64,000 nucleotides of DNA, taken from NCBI GenBank assembly GCA_032622095.1, contig CP136068.1, positions 13,869,729-13,933,728 of the forward strand, in the 5' to 3' direction. This DNA is from Siphonodentalium dalli. Taxonomy: Eukaryota; Mollusca; Scaphopoda; Gadilida; Siphonodentaliidae. Below, in pieces: positions 35,370 to 47,747 of this stretch. The notes under the pieces are model-generated. The model was not told the origin of the DNA and did no database searches. It saw only the letters and a program-made list of their open reading frames with translations. The stretch's first letter is position 1. Each line of letters starts with the position of its first letter. A program made the translations under genes and the position numbers.

Positions 35370-36961
35370 GCTATGTTCACCATCATGAGAGACCAGTACA
35401 ACCCATAGAGAGCCCCAGATAGACTGGAGCAGATGACACTACATAGTGCATACTTCCATTTGTGTGAGGTTCCCTGTGGGTTACACTGGCTCTATGATGC
35501 TCCGATGCTCTGCTATGTTAGCCATCATGAGAGACCAGTACAACCCATAGAGAGCCCCAGATAGACTGGAGCAGATGACACTACGTAGTGCATGCTTCAA
35601 TCTGTGGGTCACACTGACACTATGATGCTCCGATGCTCTGCTATGTTAGCCATCATGAGATACCAGTACAACCCATAGAGAGCCCCAGATAGACTGGAGC
35701 AGATGACACTACGTAGTGCATACTTCCATTTGTGTGAGGTTCCCTGTGGGTCACACTGGCTCTATGATGCTCCGATGCTCTGCTATGTTAGCCATCATGA
35801 GAGACCAGTACAACCCATAGAGAGCCCCAGATAGACTGGAGCAGATGACACTACGTAGTGCATGCTTCAATCTGTGGGTCACACTGACACTATGATGCTC
35901 CGATGCTCTGCTATGTTAGCCATCATGAGATACCAGTACAACCCATAGAGAGCCCCAGATAGACTGGAGCAGATGACACTACGTAGTGCATACTTCCATT
36001 TGTGTGAGGTTCCCTGTGGGTTACACTGGCTCTATGATGCTCCGATGCTCTGCTATGTTAGCCATCATGAGAGACCAGTACAACCCATAGAGAGCCCCAG
36101 ATAGACTGGAGCAGATGACACTACATAGTGCATGCTTCAATCTGTGGGTCACACTGACACTATGATGCTCCGATGCTCTGCTATGTTAGCCATCATGAGA
36201 GACCAATACAACCCATAGAGAGCCCCAGATAGACTGGAGCAGATGACACTACGTAGTGCATACTTCCATTTGTGTGAGGTTCCCTGTGGGTTACACTGGC
36301 TCTATGACGCACTGATGCTCTGATGCTCTGCTATGTTAGCCACCATGAGAGACCAGTACAACCCATAGAGAGCCCCAGATAGACTGGAGCAGATGACACT
36401 ACGTAGTGCATACTTCCATTTGTGTGAGGTTCCCTGTGGGTTACACTGGCTCTATGACGCACTGATGCTCTGCTATGTTAGCCACCATGAGAGACCAGTA
36501 CAACCCATAGAGAGCCCCAGATAGACTGGAGCAGATGACACTACGTAGTGCATACTTCCATTTGTGTGAGGTTCCCTGTGGGTTACACTGGCTCTATGAC
36601 GCTCTGATGCTCTGCTATGTTAGCCACCATGAGAGACCAGTACAACCCATAGAGAGCCCCAGATAGACTGGAGCAGATGACACTACGTAGTGCATACTTC
36701 CATTTGTGTGAGGTTCCCTGTGGGTTACACTGGCTCTATGACGCACTGATGCTCTGCTATGTTAGCCACCATGAGAGACCAGTACAACCCATAGAAAGCC
36801 CCAGATAGACTGGAGCAGATGACACTACGTAGTGCATACTTCCATTTGTGTGAGGTTCCCTGTGGGTTACACTGGCTCTATGACGCACTGATGCTCTGAT
36901 GCTCTGCTATGTTAGCCACCATGAGAGACCAGTACAACCCATAGAAAGCCCCAGATAGACT
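35370..36961. repeat. Tandem array of 128/142/150-bp units
   Basis: The mark GTTAGCC[AG]... before ATGAGAGACCAGTACAACCC recurs with spacings 128, 142, 128, 142, 128, 150, 142, 142, 142 and 150 bp. The first half is thus a 270-bp dimer array and the second half a monomer array. It ends 132 bp before exon A4. Confidence 0.93.
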
Positions 36962-37093
36962 GGCCTTGAACTTTGTCGTAATGCGATTGGTCAGTTACCA
37001 CTCTCTGTCAATAATATGAGATTCGTCAATAGCACAAACTTTCTTACATAAATCTAAATTCTATTTTGCTCAACATTTCCTCTATGTATCCAG

Positions 37094-37195
37094 GTATTCC
37101 CATGAATCCTCAGTATATAAGCGCTGATGACCTCGAGAAAGAGGAAACTACTCCTACCAAGACCGCTGCCAAGAAACCGGACAAGAAAACCAAAG
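37094..37195 (+). CDS. Exon A4: NPQYISADD module
   Basis: Internal 102-nt exon, phase 1-1, acceptor CTATGTATCCAG, donor GTGAGA. The translation begins IPMNPQYISADDLEKEETTP and ends with a basic KKPDKKTKG stretch. NPxY, YISAD, acidic middle and Lys-rich tail are all present. It follows the large tandem array ending near 36961 by about 130 bp and precedes Y2 by 3.9 kb, giving a second A-then-Y order like A1-Y1. Confidence 0.82.
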
Positions 37196-37259
37196 GTGAG
37201 AGTACAATGTTGTACATTTGTACGCCTGCTAGCACACAACGTGATATTTTAGGTCTATA

Positions 37260-39190
37260 CCAGCCAAGAGGTTAAATTCGCTCAACTAACTGAGCAAATT
37301 CAAAACACCAATATTTTTGTAAAAGTATTGGATCTGATGACAGTTTCAGTTCTTTTGAACTTAAATTACCTTACTCGTATTTAAATTCGTGCAGTACTAA
37401 TTTTTACTCAGTTTTGAATTTGCGCACTTTAAATTCGCGCATCTATCTGCACGAATTCAACACTGACAAAAATATTGTCGTAAAAGTCTTGGATCTGATA
37501 ACAGTTTCAGTCGTTTCTGAAGATAAATGATGATGTATACTAAACACGATCCCAGTGGATTTACATCGTGTAAACACGATCACAGTGGATTTACATCGTG
37601 TAAACACGATCACAGTGGATTTACATCGTGTAAACATGACAATTTGTTGCGTTGATGGCTGTTTATATGCTCCAAATAGTGATTAAGATATTGAAATAGA
37701 TATGGACTGAACATCAGTGAATGCATTCGAAAACAGAAGTCCACAACTGCAAAGGCAACTAACTTTAGAAAAATCAACACCTGATTGCGGGTTGTGATGA
37801 CCTATGGACCTGGTGGTGAATGAGGGGGGCATGCTTTCATTTACATTCAATCTAGAATATGTGCATTTCTTACAAGTATTTCAGCATCATTACTGTGATT
37901 TGTACATCGCTTGGCATTGAGTAATGGTTTTGAATATTTGATATTGGTTGATCGAATGTAATCATAGGTCTACATGTATAGTCTTCATTGTCTATTCAGT
38001 GTCCAACATTGCGTAATGTATGTAACTCATCAATACGAATCTCTTGTGTTCTCTATGTAACTCATCAATACGAATCTCTTGTGTTCTCTATGTAACTCAT
38101 CAATACGAATCTCTTGTGTTCTCTATGTAACTCATCAATACGAATCTCTTGTGTTCTCTATGGTATAGTTTTAATTCAGAGTCCTAATATTTTTTGCTTA
38201 GTTATAAATTCGTGCACCGACGGGTGCCCAAAAAAAAGTTCTTCACCGCGTATATATGCATCTGTCTTATTGAAATAGTTATGGATATCATTGAAATGAA
38301 CGCGAAAGAAGTAAAACCACAATTGGCAGTTGTCTTGAGAAAAAAATCAACACATGTCTGGTGTTTGTGTTGAATAATTCAGGCTGTATGGTCAGTGAGT
38401 TTGTCACTTCAGGGTTGACCAGGGTCGTGCTTTCATGCACCTTCAGCTTGGATCATTTGTATTTCTTAAAAATTAAAAGTATTTCAGCATCGACAATATT
38501 ACCATGATTTGTCGCTTTACATTTGAGTATTGGTTTTGATGTTGGTTGCCTGTGTGTAAATATAGGCCTATTGTCTATTCAGTCTAACATTGCATAATGT
38601 TTGTAACTCATCAACATAGCCCTCTTCTTTTCCCTGTGGTTTGGTATAAACTCAATCCAATCAGATGCTCCTAAATTACTATTTCTTTGGCTTCGGGGGT
38701 AAAAAATATTTGATTCGAGTCGAGGAACCCACCCATCAAAGCTCAGAGTGATCAGATATCAATTTTTGAAGTTTGTTATTTCTCGAGATGTGTAATAATA
38801 TGTGGCCCAGAAACACATGGTCAAACAGAGGGTCTCAGACAAAATTGGGGATGAAGATGGATAACTCTAAAATCAAGTAGGAATACGGTCAAATTTTGTG
38901 ATACTTTTAGTGATAATACGGCCATATTTTGTTGAACAAAATGTTGATAAATAACAAGTTTTGGGAAATTTGATACCATAGTTGACAGTCGTTATTAGCA
39001 TTATTTTGTTGCAATAAATCGATTCTGATAACTAAAGTTTATTTTGAAGAAATGTTGTTCTTGTTGTATCTTGATGGTATGGGGACCGTATGATCGGATT
39101 GAGTTCCTTTAAATTTGCACATTGATGGGTGCTTAAACATTAGTCCTGCGCGAATTTAAATACGAATAAGGTAGTTCCATTAAAACAAAT
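37260..39190. repeat. Duplicated AT-rich block with small tandem arrays
   Basis: CTCGTATTTAAATTCGTGCA near 37375 recurs inverted near 39150. TTTCAGCATC..TACATCGCTTGG-type sequence at 37780-38010 recurs at 38400-38600. Within it are about 3 copies of a 30-bp unit (37541-37636, AAACACGATCACAGTGGATT) and 4 of a 35-bp unit (38020-38160, ATGTAACTCATCAATACGAA). Element F lies at 38645-39110. Confidence 0.6.
38645..39110 (+). mobile_element. Dispersed element F, copy 2
   Basis: Inverse of 9855-10290. Ends ACTCAATCCAATCAG and CGATCGGATTGAGT are imperfect inverses. No coding capacity is seen. Confidence 0.6.
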
Positions 39191-39846
39191 TTCTGAGGAG
39201 ATTTTATTATCTAAACATTGGCTACCAATTAATTAATAGGAATTCTTTTGCACTTGTATTAACTGTTTGCCTGTCTGTCATTTGCTCATATTTCCTAAAC
39301 ATCCCTCTCGTTGAAGAATATACCACTCCATTGTATACTTTTATAACTGAATGGGAGAATCTATTCAGTGAAGAAGGGGTCAATGATTTTTTTGAATTTC
39401 TCCAATGTCAGGTATCAGGTTTTACTGCAGAAAGTTATTTGATCCTTGTACAGCTTAGTCCTGAATTAATAACCGTTTCTACACTAAATACTTATCGATG
39501 ATTAGTTATACCGTAGGAAATGTTGTGATAAAAAGAACCTGTGTTTCCGGTGCGCTGCTCGCCCCTATGGTAGCAATACACAAGTTCATGGGTTTTAAGG
39601 ACATAAGGGCAAAAACTGTCAGTTTGGCCAATGTTATTCATGTGAGTAATGGTTTGATGGTTTAATTATTTTAAAAAGGTACCATAGTATACAAAATGGG
39701 ATGATGTTTGAATACGAAGTATGTTTTTGGAATATGCTGTGGGCCAGCTCTGAATGGCACGTACTCCACCAGAAAAGAGCCTGATTTATCTCCCTGGAAA
39801 TCAGTCATCTGCACTTCTGCAATTTCAAAATTTATAGGATAACCTT

Positions 39847-40393
39847 CAAGGCTTGAAATAAGTCACCAAAATGAATGACAGTCACCAAAACATCTTTGAC
39901 CGACACAATTTGCGTCTGGTCGGACATTTTGTCTGACAGCATATTTCTACTCCCATCAGATAAAATATAACTGGATAAGACATTTCTGTCAAGTTAATTT
40001 GCTTCTTTGCAAATCTGGATCGAACAAAACCATTAGATACGTGAAACAAGAAGGGCCCAGGGGGTTGTTACCCACTTTAAAATGCAAATACTGCATCTCC
40101 GAAGTCAAGGAAGTCGAAATTCGAAAGGACTTTAATAGATCTTGGGTTGATGGATCGACAAATTTCTATTAAACACAAAGCATGATGGTAGCAGTAGCAC
40201 TGAGGGTCACTTTTTAAGGTCACAGAAGATTATTTTACATGGTATTGCAGCATTATTTGTCGCATAAAAATAAGATATGAGAACAATTGACAGCACATAA
40301 TTTTGACAGACACCGCCCAGAAAATGACAGCCACCATCCATTTGGTGTCTGTCATTTTGACAGGCACCATGACAATAATTATTTCAAGGCTTG
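39847..40393. mobile_element. hAT-type element with exact 8-bp duplication
   Basis: Ends CAAGGCTTGAAATAA and TTATTTCAAGGCTTG, flanked by ATAACCTT at 39839-39846 and 40394-40401. Inner TGACAG.CACC phrases are also inverted. The ends resemble family C, so the two are probably related. Confidence 0.85.
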
Positions 40394-40860
40394 ATAACCT
40401 TTCTTTATTTGTTAATATATTCTTACATATATCTAGTTTCTATCAGCTCATAAGGTGGTTTTATAGACTAACATTCGCTATGGGGCCTTTAGACAGCCAA
40501 TTTCATCCAAAAAATGAAGATTCTGCACAGTCAGTCTAAGGGAGATAATTCTACTTGTGATGTGACAATTCAAAATACAGACAGATAATGCTCTGACCAT
40601 TTCTGTATCTTGTAACCAAGCTGTTTATCAATGACCATGGTGCAGCAGAAGGTTGTTGTAAAGTACCCACCTCAAAATGGTGAATATGGTCAGAAATCGT
40701 GCATTGCTACCTATACCAACCCCCCTGACCATTTTCGTTTTCTTGATTATGCAAAAAAATTCCCTGAAATAAATGTGACTCCTTTGTAGTTGTATTATCT
40801 GTCGTCTGCTTATTAAACCTGAAAACCCCTCCAGATGAGCAATAGACACCCCCAGTAGTT

Positions 40861-41050
40861 TACAGTAATGCCCTAAATGATCGACTCCACAGCAGAATTA
40901 TGGGTAATTTTTCGATCGGAAAGCTCTCAGTTTTTTCAGGATTTAGTCGGAAATATGGCTTGTTGACATTCATGGCAAAAAGCCATATTTCCGACTAAAT
41001 CCTGAAAAATTAACCATAATTCTGCTGTGGTTATTTTAGGAATTACTGTA
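40861..41050. mobile_element. Palindromic MITE, family M copy 8 (rearranged)
   Basis: Tips TACAGTAATGCCC and GGAATTACTGTA. The centre is rearranged (CGGAAAGCTCTCAG displaced). It ends about 50 bp before exon Y2. Confidence 0.8.
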
Positions 41051-41103
41051 GAAATGTTTAAAATTAAAAAAGACAGTCTGAACATGAATGTTTCATTTTC
41101 CAG

Positions 41104-41184
41104 GTGGGTTGTTTGGTAAGAAGAAAAAGGAGGTTCCTCCCTCCACTGAATATGAGGAGATCGGGAACATGAAAGATGAAAGTC
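41104..41184 (+). CDS. Exon Y2: YEEI tyrosine module
   Basis: Internal 81-nt exon, phase 1-1, acceptor TTTCATTTTCCAG, donor GTAAGT. It reads GLFGKKKKEVPPSTEYEEIG then NMKDES plus a trailing C. YEEI is the textbook high-affinity ligand type for Src-family SH2 domains when phosphorylated; that the protein is phosphorylated is inference. GKKKK and the Pro/acidic linker align with Y1. A palindromic MITE ends 50 bp before its acceptor region. Confidence 0.8.
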
Positions 41185-41302
41185 GTAAGTTACCTACAAT
41201 TCAGTCTCTTTAAAAAGGCGACGTTATCGTGCAAAAGTTATTTATACTTTTATCTACACATTGCCATTGATAGTTTTATATAAATATTGTGTTGTTTATC
41301 AA

Positions 41303-41523
41303 TTAACCCTTCCATGACTGGAGCTTCCTGTAATTTTGCGAAAACCTATGTCTCCAATAGGGAGCCTCGCATATGTTAGAGAATACATTGGCCTAACAAT
41401 ATTTACCTTGACCTTGTAAGCCAGTGCATTCTCTTATATATATGAGGCTCCCTATGGGAGACACACATATATAAGAGAATGCAGTGGAACATGATCTTTA
41501 ATGCTGCACCAGCACAGTGTTAA
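41303..41523. mobile_element. TTAA-type element, CATGACTGGAGC subfamily, right end cut
   Basis: Left end TTAACCCTTCCATGACTGG, decayed hairpins, and TTAA at 41520. The usual right-end inverse is missing. Confidence 0.6.
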
Positions 41524-41777
41524 CCATCTGCGCAATCTTTCATTCACCTGTCAAACTGACAATGTTGTGATATATATACCCCCAGTGACTGAAACTGCGA
41601 TAAACAAAACCAATCCGTTCGCAGATACAGTAATGCCCTAAATAATCAACTCCTTAACCACAGCAGAATTATTTGGTAACTGTTCAGTGAGAGCTTTCCG
41701 ATGAATGGCAACAAGCCATATTTCCGACTAAATCCTGAAAAGACTGTGAGCTTTCCGATGAATGGCAACAAGTCATA

Positions 41778-44700
41778 CAGTCAATTTCAGTTAATTGCAT
41801 ATCGTTTAAATGCATATTTCGGTCATTTGCATAAAATATGCATGCACCAAACCATTTTCTCATAAAAAGACTATTTTCTAATCGTTTATTTGCATAAGGG
41901 TCAGACTCTATTCCGTTTTTATGCATACGAAAATCGCCAAAAATGTTGATGAGAAGGGGTAAAAAGTCACCTCATGATGTCGAAATTATAGCAATTTGTA
42001 AAAATATTTACCTTGAAAAACGTATTTTATGGGAAAACTTAATACAAAGTTGTTGAAGATGACCATCGCGAGAGCGAAGACGGCAATTTTCAATTTCATA
42101 ACACACGTGGTTTTCTATCTCTTCTCAGTAACATGCTTCTGTTGACACACATTTCCTGTATGTTTCCATATTTATTTGTGAATTGCATGATTTATTAAAA
42201 TTTGTATATTTATTTGGTTGTTTGTTGAGTTTGTAAACGTTTGTAAACACCTGAAGTTCCAGTTGCAATTCTGAGAATTCAATGTGAAAGGAAGATTTCC
42301 GGGAATTCCCCAACAAGGAAGCCAACTAAACCGAAAGTGCTTTCTATTTCTTCTAACATGCTTCTGTTCACAAACATTTCCTGTATGCTTCCTTATTTCC
42401 TTTAAAAAACGTATGTAAACACATGCAGTTCCAGTTGCAATTCCAATAAGTGAAAGGAAGGAAGTTTCCGGGAATTCCATCAAAGAAGTATCAAGACGCT
42501 GACTAAACACATGGCGTTTGTAATCACCGGCGCAATTGATTCCTGAAATTTATGTCAGATTCAGATAATCCTATTGAAAAATCAAATAATATTTCCAGGA
42601 ATTCTATCAGATTAACAGAATCTGTTGAATTGTGTCAGCTTCAGAAAATGCAAGTTTGTAAACACCTGCGCAATTATTCCAGTTTCCCGGTCAGTTTGTG
42701 TTGAAACCGAAAGTGAAACTAAGATTTTCCACGAATGACATGGGTAGCTCTAATTACGCGAGGTTACGGAAAATAGTTCAGAAATAAATCATCAAATTAT
42801 TGTCTTCGCAACACAAAGTGATTTATTTTGTCTAAATTTAAATAACCCGTATTTAACAGGTCTTCAATATTTATTCATGCTCCAACTTCTTAGAAATCGC
42901 CGGCTTCTGGGAAACAAAACAGCTTCTGTGGCGATAACAAAAGATTAATCAAGTCGCTGCAAATATGCATGCATTGAGGTGTGAATTTGATCTAATTCCA
43001 TTAACTGCAGCCGCAGCACAAAATGAAATCATAGCAATGTCAATGAGGTGACTAAAGAAATGCTAGGAGCACGTGCTATCAAAACAATAACCTTTGTTGA
43101 ACTGTCATGTTGCTTGGAGTAGTGATGAGCCGATTGTCAAATAGAGCCTTGCGCCGATTGCCGATTATTTGAGATCACAATCGGCCGATTCAGGTGCCGA
43201 TTCCGATTATTGTAATAATTATACCAGAATATGTTATATGTGTTATATAATACTTAGAATTAGAAGCAAGCAACAACCGTAGTAATATGCCAGTACACAG
43301 TATACATAAGTATACGTTTGGGTAAGTATATAGGTAGGTATGGGCGGACTTGTGATCGAATACAGGCAAATGTCCTGCAGAGGCTGTGGTACGGGGCCTC
43401 GGTGTATTTATTGTAATGCATTGTATCGACGAATCGACGATGCAGTGCATTAACTTACCCATGTATTCTAGGCTATTCCACAACAAATAGTTTGAAAGTT
43501 TGATGTAGCCACGTGCATGACGACATATCCACGGCCCGTTTTTTATAACAGTTCATCAAACAGCATTTTTCTTTGATCCCAAATCAAAGACATCACATCA
43601 AAGGAAATGAGCCGACTGAACTAGTTGCAAGTTACACCATGTTCATGTCAATTTCGCAGACACGATTTGATTGTCGATTTCGGCATGGTCATCAAAATAA
43701 TCATTGGTGGTGACCAATACGTGACGTCACACGAGGCTGACTGGATGGAATGACATTGTCTTCGACTATTTAATCTTTAATGGAAAGTTGTGTTGGGTGA
43801 AAGACTTTGAAAAGATTAATTACAGATAGTAAAATTAATAAATAAATTTCTTTAATTCTTTTTAATATCTGACTATTAATGCTTGTACAGTTTTTATTCC
43901 TGCGTCCTGACAACTGATACACATGTTATAATATGCTCAATTCAATTGAACAAACAGTGAAGTCAGCTGCGCAATTAAATGTCACGTGACATGCACTTTC
44001 GGTTTCTACAGTTTATACCTGTTTTATGCTGTGTGTACTATATAGATAGATTTGTTGTGCTGCGTATGCATACATTTGATTTTTGATAGTCTGACATACA
44101 TAAATCAAAATGTCTACATGTTGACAAACAATAAAGTTACGTATCGGCGTAGATGAGTCCCGTGAGATGTAATTTGTGTACATCATCATATAATTTATGA
44201 TTACGCGCAATCACGGCGTCATCATCGCAGCCTGGCTCTAACCCAAAGTGTTACGTGCTTCCCGGCGATCCCCACTGTAATATATTGTTCAAACATAGAC
44301 CCAGGTACGGCTTGTGTATTGAAGAGGACATGGCTGTATATCAAGTTTGTGTTTGGTAAATCACTTTCCCCATGTTTACTGGTCATTTATTCAACAAAAC
44401 ATCGTCATATTTAAAACAGTTTATTGAAGAAACACAAGCACCTGATTTTGATTTAGACAATCGGAAATGCCGATGTTGAAACCCGAGTACCGATTGTCAT
44501 CCGATGGGCCACAATCGGCCGATTCCGATTGTCGTTCCCGATTATCGGCTCATCACTAGCTTGGAGTCATTTGTGAGCGTACCAATTAAAGAAGGTGTCA
44601 TACACTGTTGGGCTTCAGTGTTTAATTAAAACTATATTGGGGCTCAATTCAGCAAACATTTACGTTTGACAGTGGCTACTCAATTGTTTTGGTGTGATGT

Positions 44701-45510
44701 GCACTGATTAATTATCAGATCAGATTTTATTTAATTTTTGAAGACACTTTGTTTCCCAAAAATTAATGTTTCATTTAATGAATAGAGTTATGCCTCTTCC
44801 CATAGTTCAATATAGTTTCGTAAATTGCGCTCACAAATATGCATGATATATTGGGAAATCAATTTGATTTTTGTTAGTTTTTCCAGTTGGCTACATGGAT
44901 AGATGGTTCTTCATATACCTATTTATTTTGAAACAAACAAAATTACCGAAAATAAACGGCAACTACCGTACATAGAATTATCCCCCTTCTCATAACGTGA
45001 AACAAACAAAAATAGTATTTTTATAATTTTATCGGGAAACGTTGGCGTTTTTCTTACCAGTTCTTGGTGGCTATTAACTGATATTTGGTGGGTAGTTAAT
45101 GATTATTTGTTTAATATTACATGTGTGTAATGCATTTCTAACTGATTGATTGGATATATTCTAAATATAAACATGTATATAGTGAGTTTATTATCAATGG
45201 GGGTTGCCGTTCCTGACAAGAACATCGTTTTATTCTTGAACATTTTACAATCATAGATGATAATATAATATGGAATAACATTAAATTAATATAGATGAAG
45301 CTCTTTAGATATTATTTTTTTTAAACAAACTAAATTGATGATGAAATTGAATGAACGAAACATAAACAATTCACTGTATTTCTAGACTGATGCTGGTGAT
45401 ATAAAAATGGCTTATGCTTCTTTTTATCGTGATTTCGGCTTTATGCATATTCGGTTAACTGCATAAGAAAAGCCATGCACCGACGCTATGCAATAAAGCG
45501 AAATTGACTG
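41778..45510. mobile_element. Tc1/mariner-pogo (Tigger-like) non-autonomous element
   Basis: Inverted ends CAGTCAATTTC..TTAATTGCATA and TATGCAATAAAGC..GAAATTGACTG, with TA duplicated at 41776 and 45511. TA targets and CAGT starts fit pogo/Tigger-like families. The inside (minus a nested hAT) is about 2.3 kb with no recognisable transposase frame. Confidence 0.8.
43120..44558. mobile_element. hAT-type element nested in the Tigger-like element
   Basis: Ends TAGTGATGAGCCGATTGTC and ATCGGCTCATCACTA. Exact 8-bp duplication GCTTGGAG at 43112-43119 and 44559-44566. Subterminal CAATCGGCCGATT repeats. No transposase was recognised. Confidence 0.88.
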
Positions 45511-45597
45511 TATTTCCGACTAAATTCTGAAAAGTTACCCATAATTCTGCTGTGGTTAAGGAGGCGATTATTTAGGGCATTACTGTAAACCATTTCT

Positions 45598-46640
45598 ACC
45601 CACCTTATTATACCCCCCGCAACGAGTTGTGGGGGGGGGGGGGGGTATACTGGAATCAGCTTGTCCGTCCGTCTGTCTAGCCATCCGTCGCATGAGCCCT
45701 CCGTCCGTGGACACAATTTTGTCCTAGTTTTTCTCAGTCGTTTTTTGATCATTTTCTGTGAAAATTAGCACAGACATCAACCACCTTGGGAACCTGTGCA
45801 CCTGCGATTATGACATCTGTCGGACTTTTTTTGGTGGAGTTATCCCCCTTTTTTTCGACTTAGAAATTTTTTGCAACATGTATAATTTTGTCCGAGCTTT
45901 TATTCCTACATTTTTGGGTAATTTTTTTTATCCCCCGCCAAATTTAAAATTTGCGGGGGATATAGTAATGGGTTCTGTCCGTCCATCCGTCGAGCCGTCA
46001 GTCTGTCCGTCCATCCCGAATTTGTAAGATTCATAACTTGAACAAATGTAAATGGATTTCAAAGATTTGTGGTATATGAGTTCACCTGACCATTACCTAG
46101 AATGAGTTCGCAAGCCAGGTCTGGCCAGTTATTTTTACCGGAGTTATTGGACTTTGTTTATTATTTTTGTCGAATTTACCAAATAGCAAATAGACGACGT
46201 CCCAGGGCTCATTTCCACAAATCTCAACGGATTTCAAAGATATTTGGTATATGAGTTCACCTGACCATTACCTAGAATGAGTTCGCAAGCCAGGTCTGGC
46301 CAGATATTTTTACTGGAGTTATTGGACTTTGTTTATTATTTTTGTCAAATTTACCAAATGGCAAATAGACCACGTTCCAGGGCTCATTTCCACAAATGTC
46401 AACGGATTTAAAAGGTTTTTGGTATATGAGTTCACATGACCATTATCTAGAATGAGTTCGCAAGACAGGTCTGGCCGGATATTTTCAGCAGAGCTATTGG
46501 ACTTTGTTTATTTTTTTTGGTTCAAATGGACGACGTCACAGGGCTAATTTCCAAGAATGTCAACGGATTAAAAAGATTTTTGGTATATTCGTTCCCATGA
46601 CCAGTACCTAAAATGAGTTCGCAAGCCAGGCTTTTTGACA
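45598..46640. repeat. Dispersed repeat D with four ~170-180-bp tandem units
   Basis: Starts TATACCCCCCGCAACGAG, carries GTCCGTCCGTCTGTC, and includes a second start TATCCCCCGCCAAATTT. From about 46030 the unit GGTATATGAGTTCACCTGAC..GAGTTCGCAAGCCAGG recurs near 46070, 46250, 46420 and 46580. Confidence 0.7.
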
Positions 46641-46739
46641 AAATCCCACTTCTTGTTTAGCACATACTGAGAACGCAAACATTATTGAGAATGCACTTCC
46701 CCAACTGCACAATTCGGCGGGGATACCGCCATCTGCGAC

Positions 46740-47060
46740 TGCTTGTTAAAACTTGGCACAGATATTAGTACCATGGGAACCTGTGCACCTGCGATTATGA
46801 CGTCTGTCCGACATTTTTTTGTGGAGTTATTCCCCTTTTTCGACTTAGAATTTTTTTGCAACATGCATAATTTTCTCCAAGCTTTTATTCCTACATTTTT
46901 CAGTCAATAGGTTTAAGATTAGGGTTAGGGTTGTGCACCTGCAATGGGAACTGTTATTTTATTATTTTAACTAAATGTTTACTGACATGTGAAGCATCTT
47001 AGTATTTTAAAGACGCGGGGGGGGGGGGGGGGGGGGGGTATCCTTAGTCCCATTTGGACA
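46740..47060. repeat. Dispersed repeat D fragment with a long poly-G run
   Basis: AAACTTGGCACAGATATTAG and TTCGACTTAGAA match other D copies. A run of about 20 G follows near 47018-47038 and could form a quadruplex. Confidence 0.6.
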
Positions 47061-47264
47061 GTCACACCTCTAGTCACACCTGTGGGTTTGACAATTCGGT
47101 GGTTATTGGCCTGGGCAATGCCAGGAAGACGACCCGGGAGGCCATGGCATCGCCCAGTTAACACTTATTTATAACATGTATTCATTTATATTACACATGT
47201 GTATGTTTTATTTGTTATCCAATAAACAATTAGTTAGTTAGTTGGTTAGTTTGTTGTAGCATTC

Positions 47265-47310
47265 CAGATGAAACGTAACTACCTTGTTGCAGATGAATGG
47301 AAAAAAAATT
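47265..47310 (+). pseudogene. Decayed duplicate of exon A5 with lost acceptor
   Basis: The stretch reads FQMKRNYLVADEW, then Lys/Asn codons and a stop, closely matching LPMKRNYISADEF of exon A5 about 0.9 kb downstream. The intron sequence just before A5 (CCATCTCTACCCACTTTACAG) has a counterpart at 45592-45612 (ACCATTTCTACCCACCTTA). About 1.65 kb of dispersed repeat now separates that counterpart from the exon copy and removes its acceptor. I infer a duplicated exon killed by repeat insertion. Confidence 0.6.
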
Positions 47311-47327
47311 GACCTGAAAAAAAGTAA

Positions 47328-47705
47328 TTAAAGGCACAGATGGCCTTCACTGTGGGTATTCTGTTAAAACAGTCACTTCCGTTTAAACCGCCATAATCAG
47401 AAAGAATATTAAATTATAGACATACTTTATTCTTTTACCAATCATAAATATTGTGTAAATAGTATGTTATTTCAAGTTTTTATGCTTTTTTATGTTAACA
47501 AAAGCCATGTTCTGTAACATTTTTGGGTTTTGTTTACATAACAAAGCATACAAACTTGACAATAACATACCATTTACGTGATATTTATGATTTGCATAAG
47601 AACAAAGTCTGTCTATATTTTAATATTTTTTCTGATTATTGTGGTTTAAACAAAAGTGACTATTTTAAAAGCAATACCCACCACAAAGGCCATCTGTGTC
47701 TTTAA
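47328..47705. mobile_element. TTAA-flanked MITE with AGGCACAGATGGCC ends
   Basis: TTAA at both ends. Arms of about 75 bp (AGGCACAGATGGCCTTCACT and its imperfect inverse) surround an AT-rich middle. It begins right after the dead A5 copy. Confidence 0.78.
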
Positions 47706-47747
47706 CGGTGCATTCATTATACTAAGGGGTTGTACTGTGAAAATAAT

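Larger units (their letters stand above)
41626..45587. mobile_element. Palindromic MITE, family M copy 9, split by a nested transposon
   Basis: The left part is 41626-41775 and the right part 45513-45587, with tips TACAGTAATGCCC and GGGCATTACTGTA. The break falls at the TA of CCATATTTCCG, and the TA is duplicated on each side of the insert. Confidence 0.88.

Noticed and set aside
42125-42510. Possible transposase in the Tigger-like element
   Set aside because: The two minus-strand frames show no DDE or DNA-binding motif that I can recognise, and they overlap each other.
46918-46933. Telomere-like TTAGGGTTAGGG
   Set aside because: Only two units, inside a dispersed repeat; too short to indicate an interstitial telomere.
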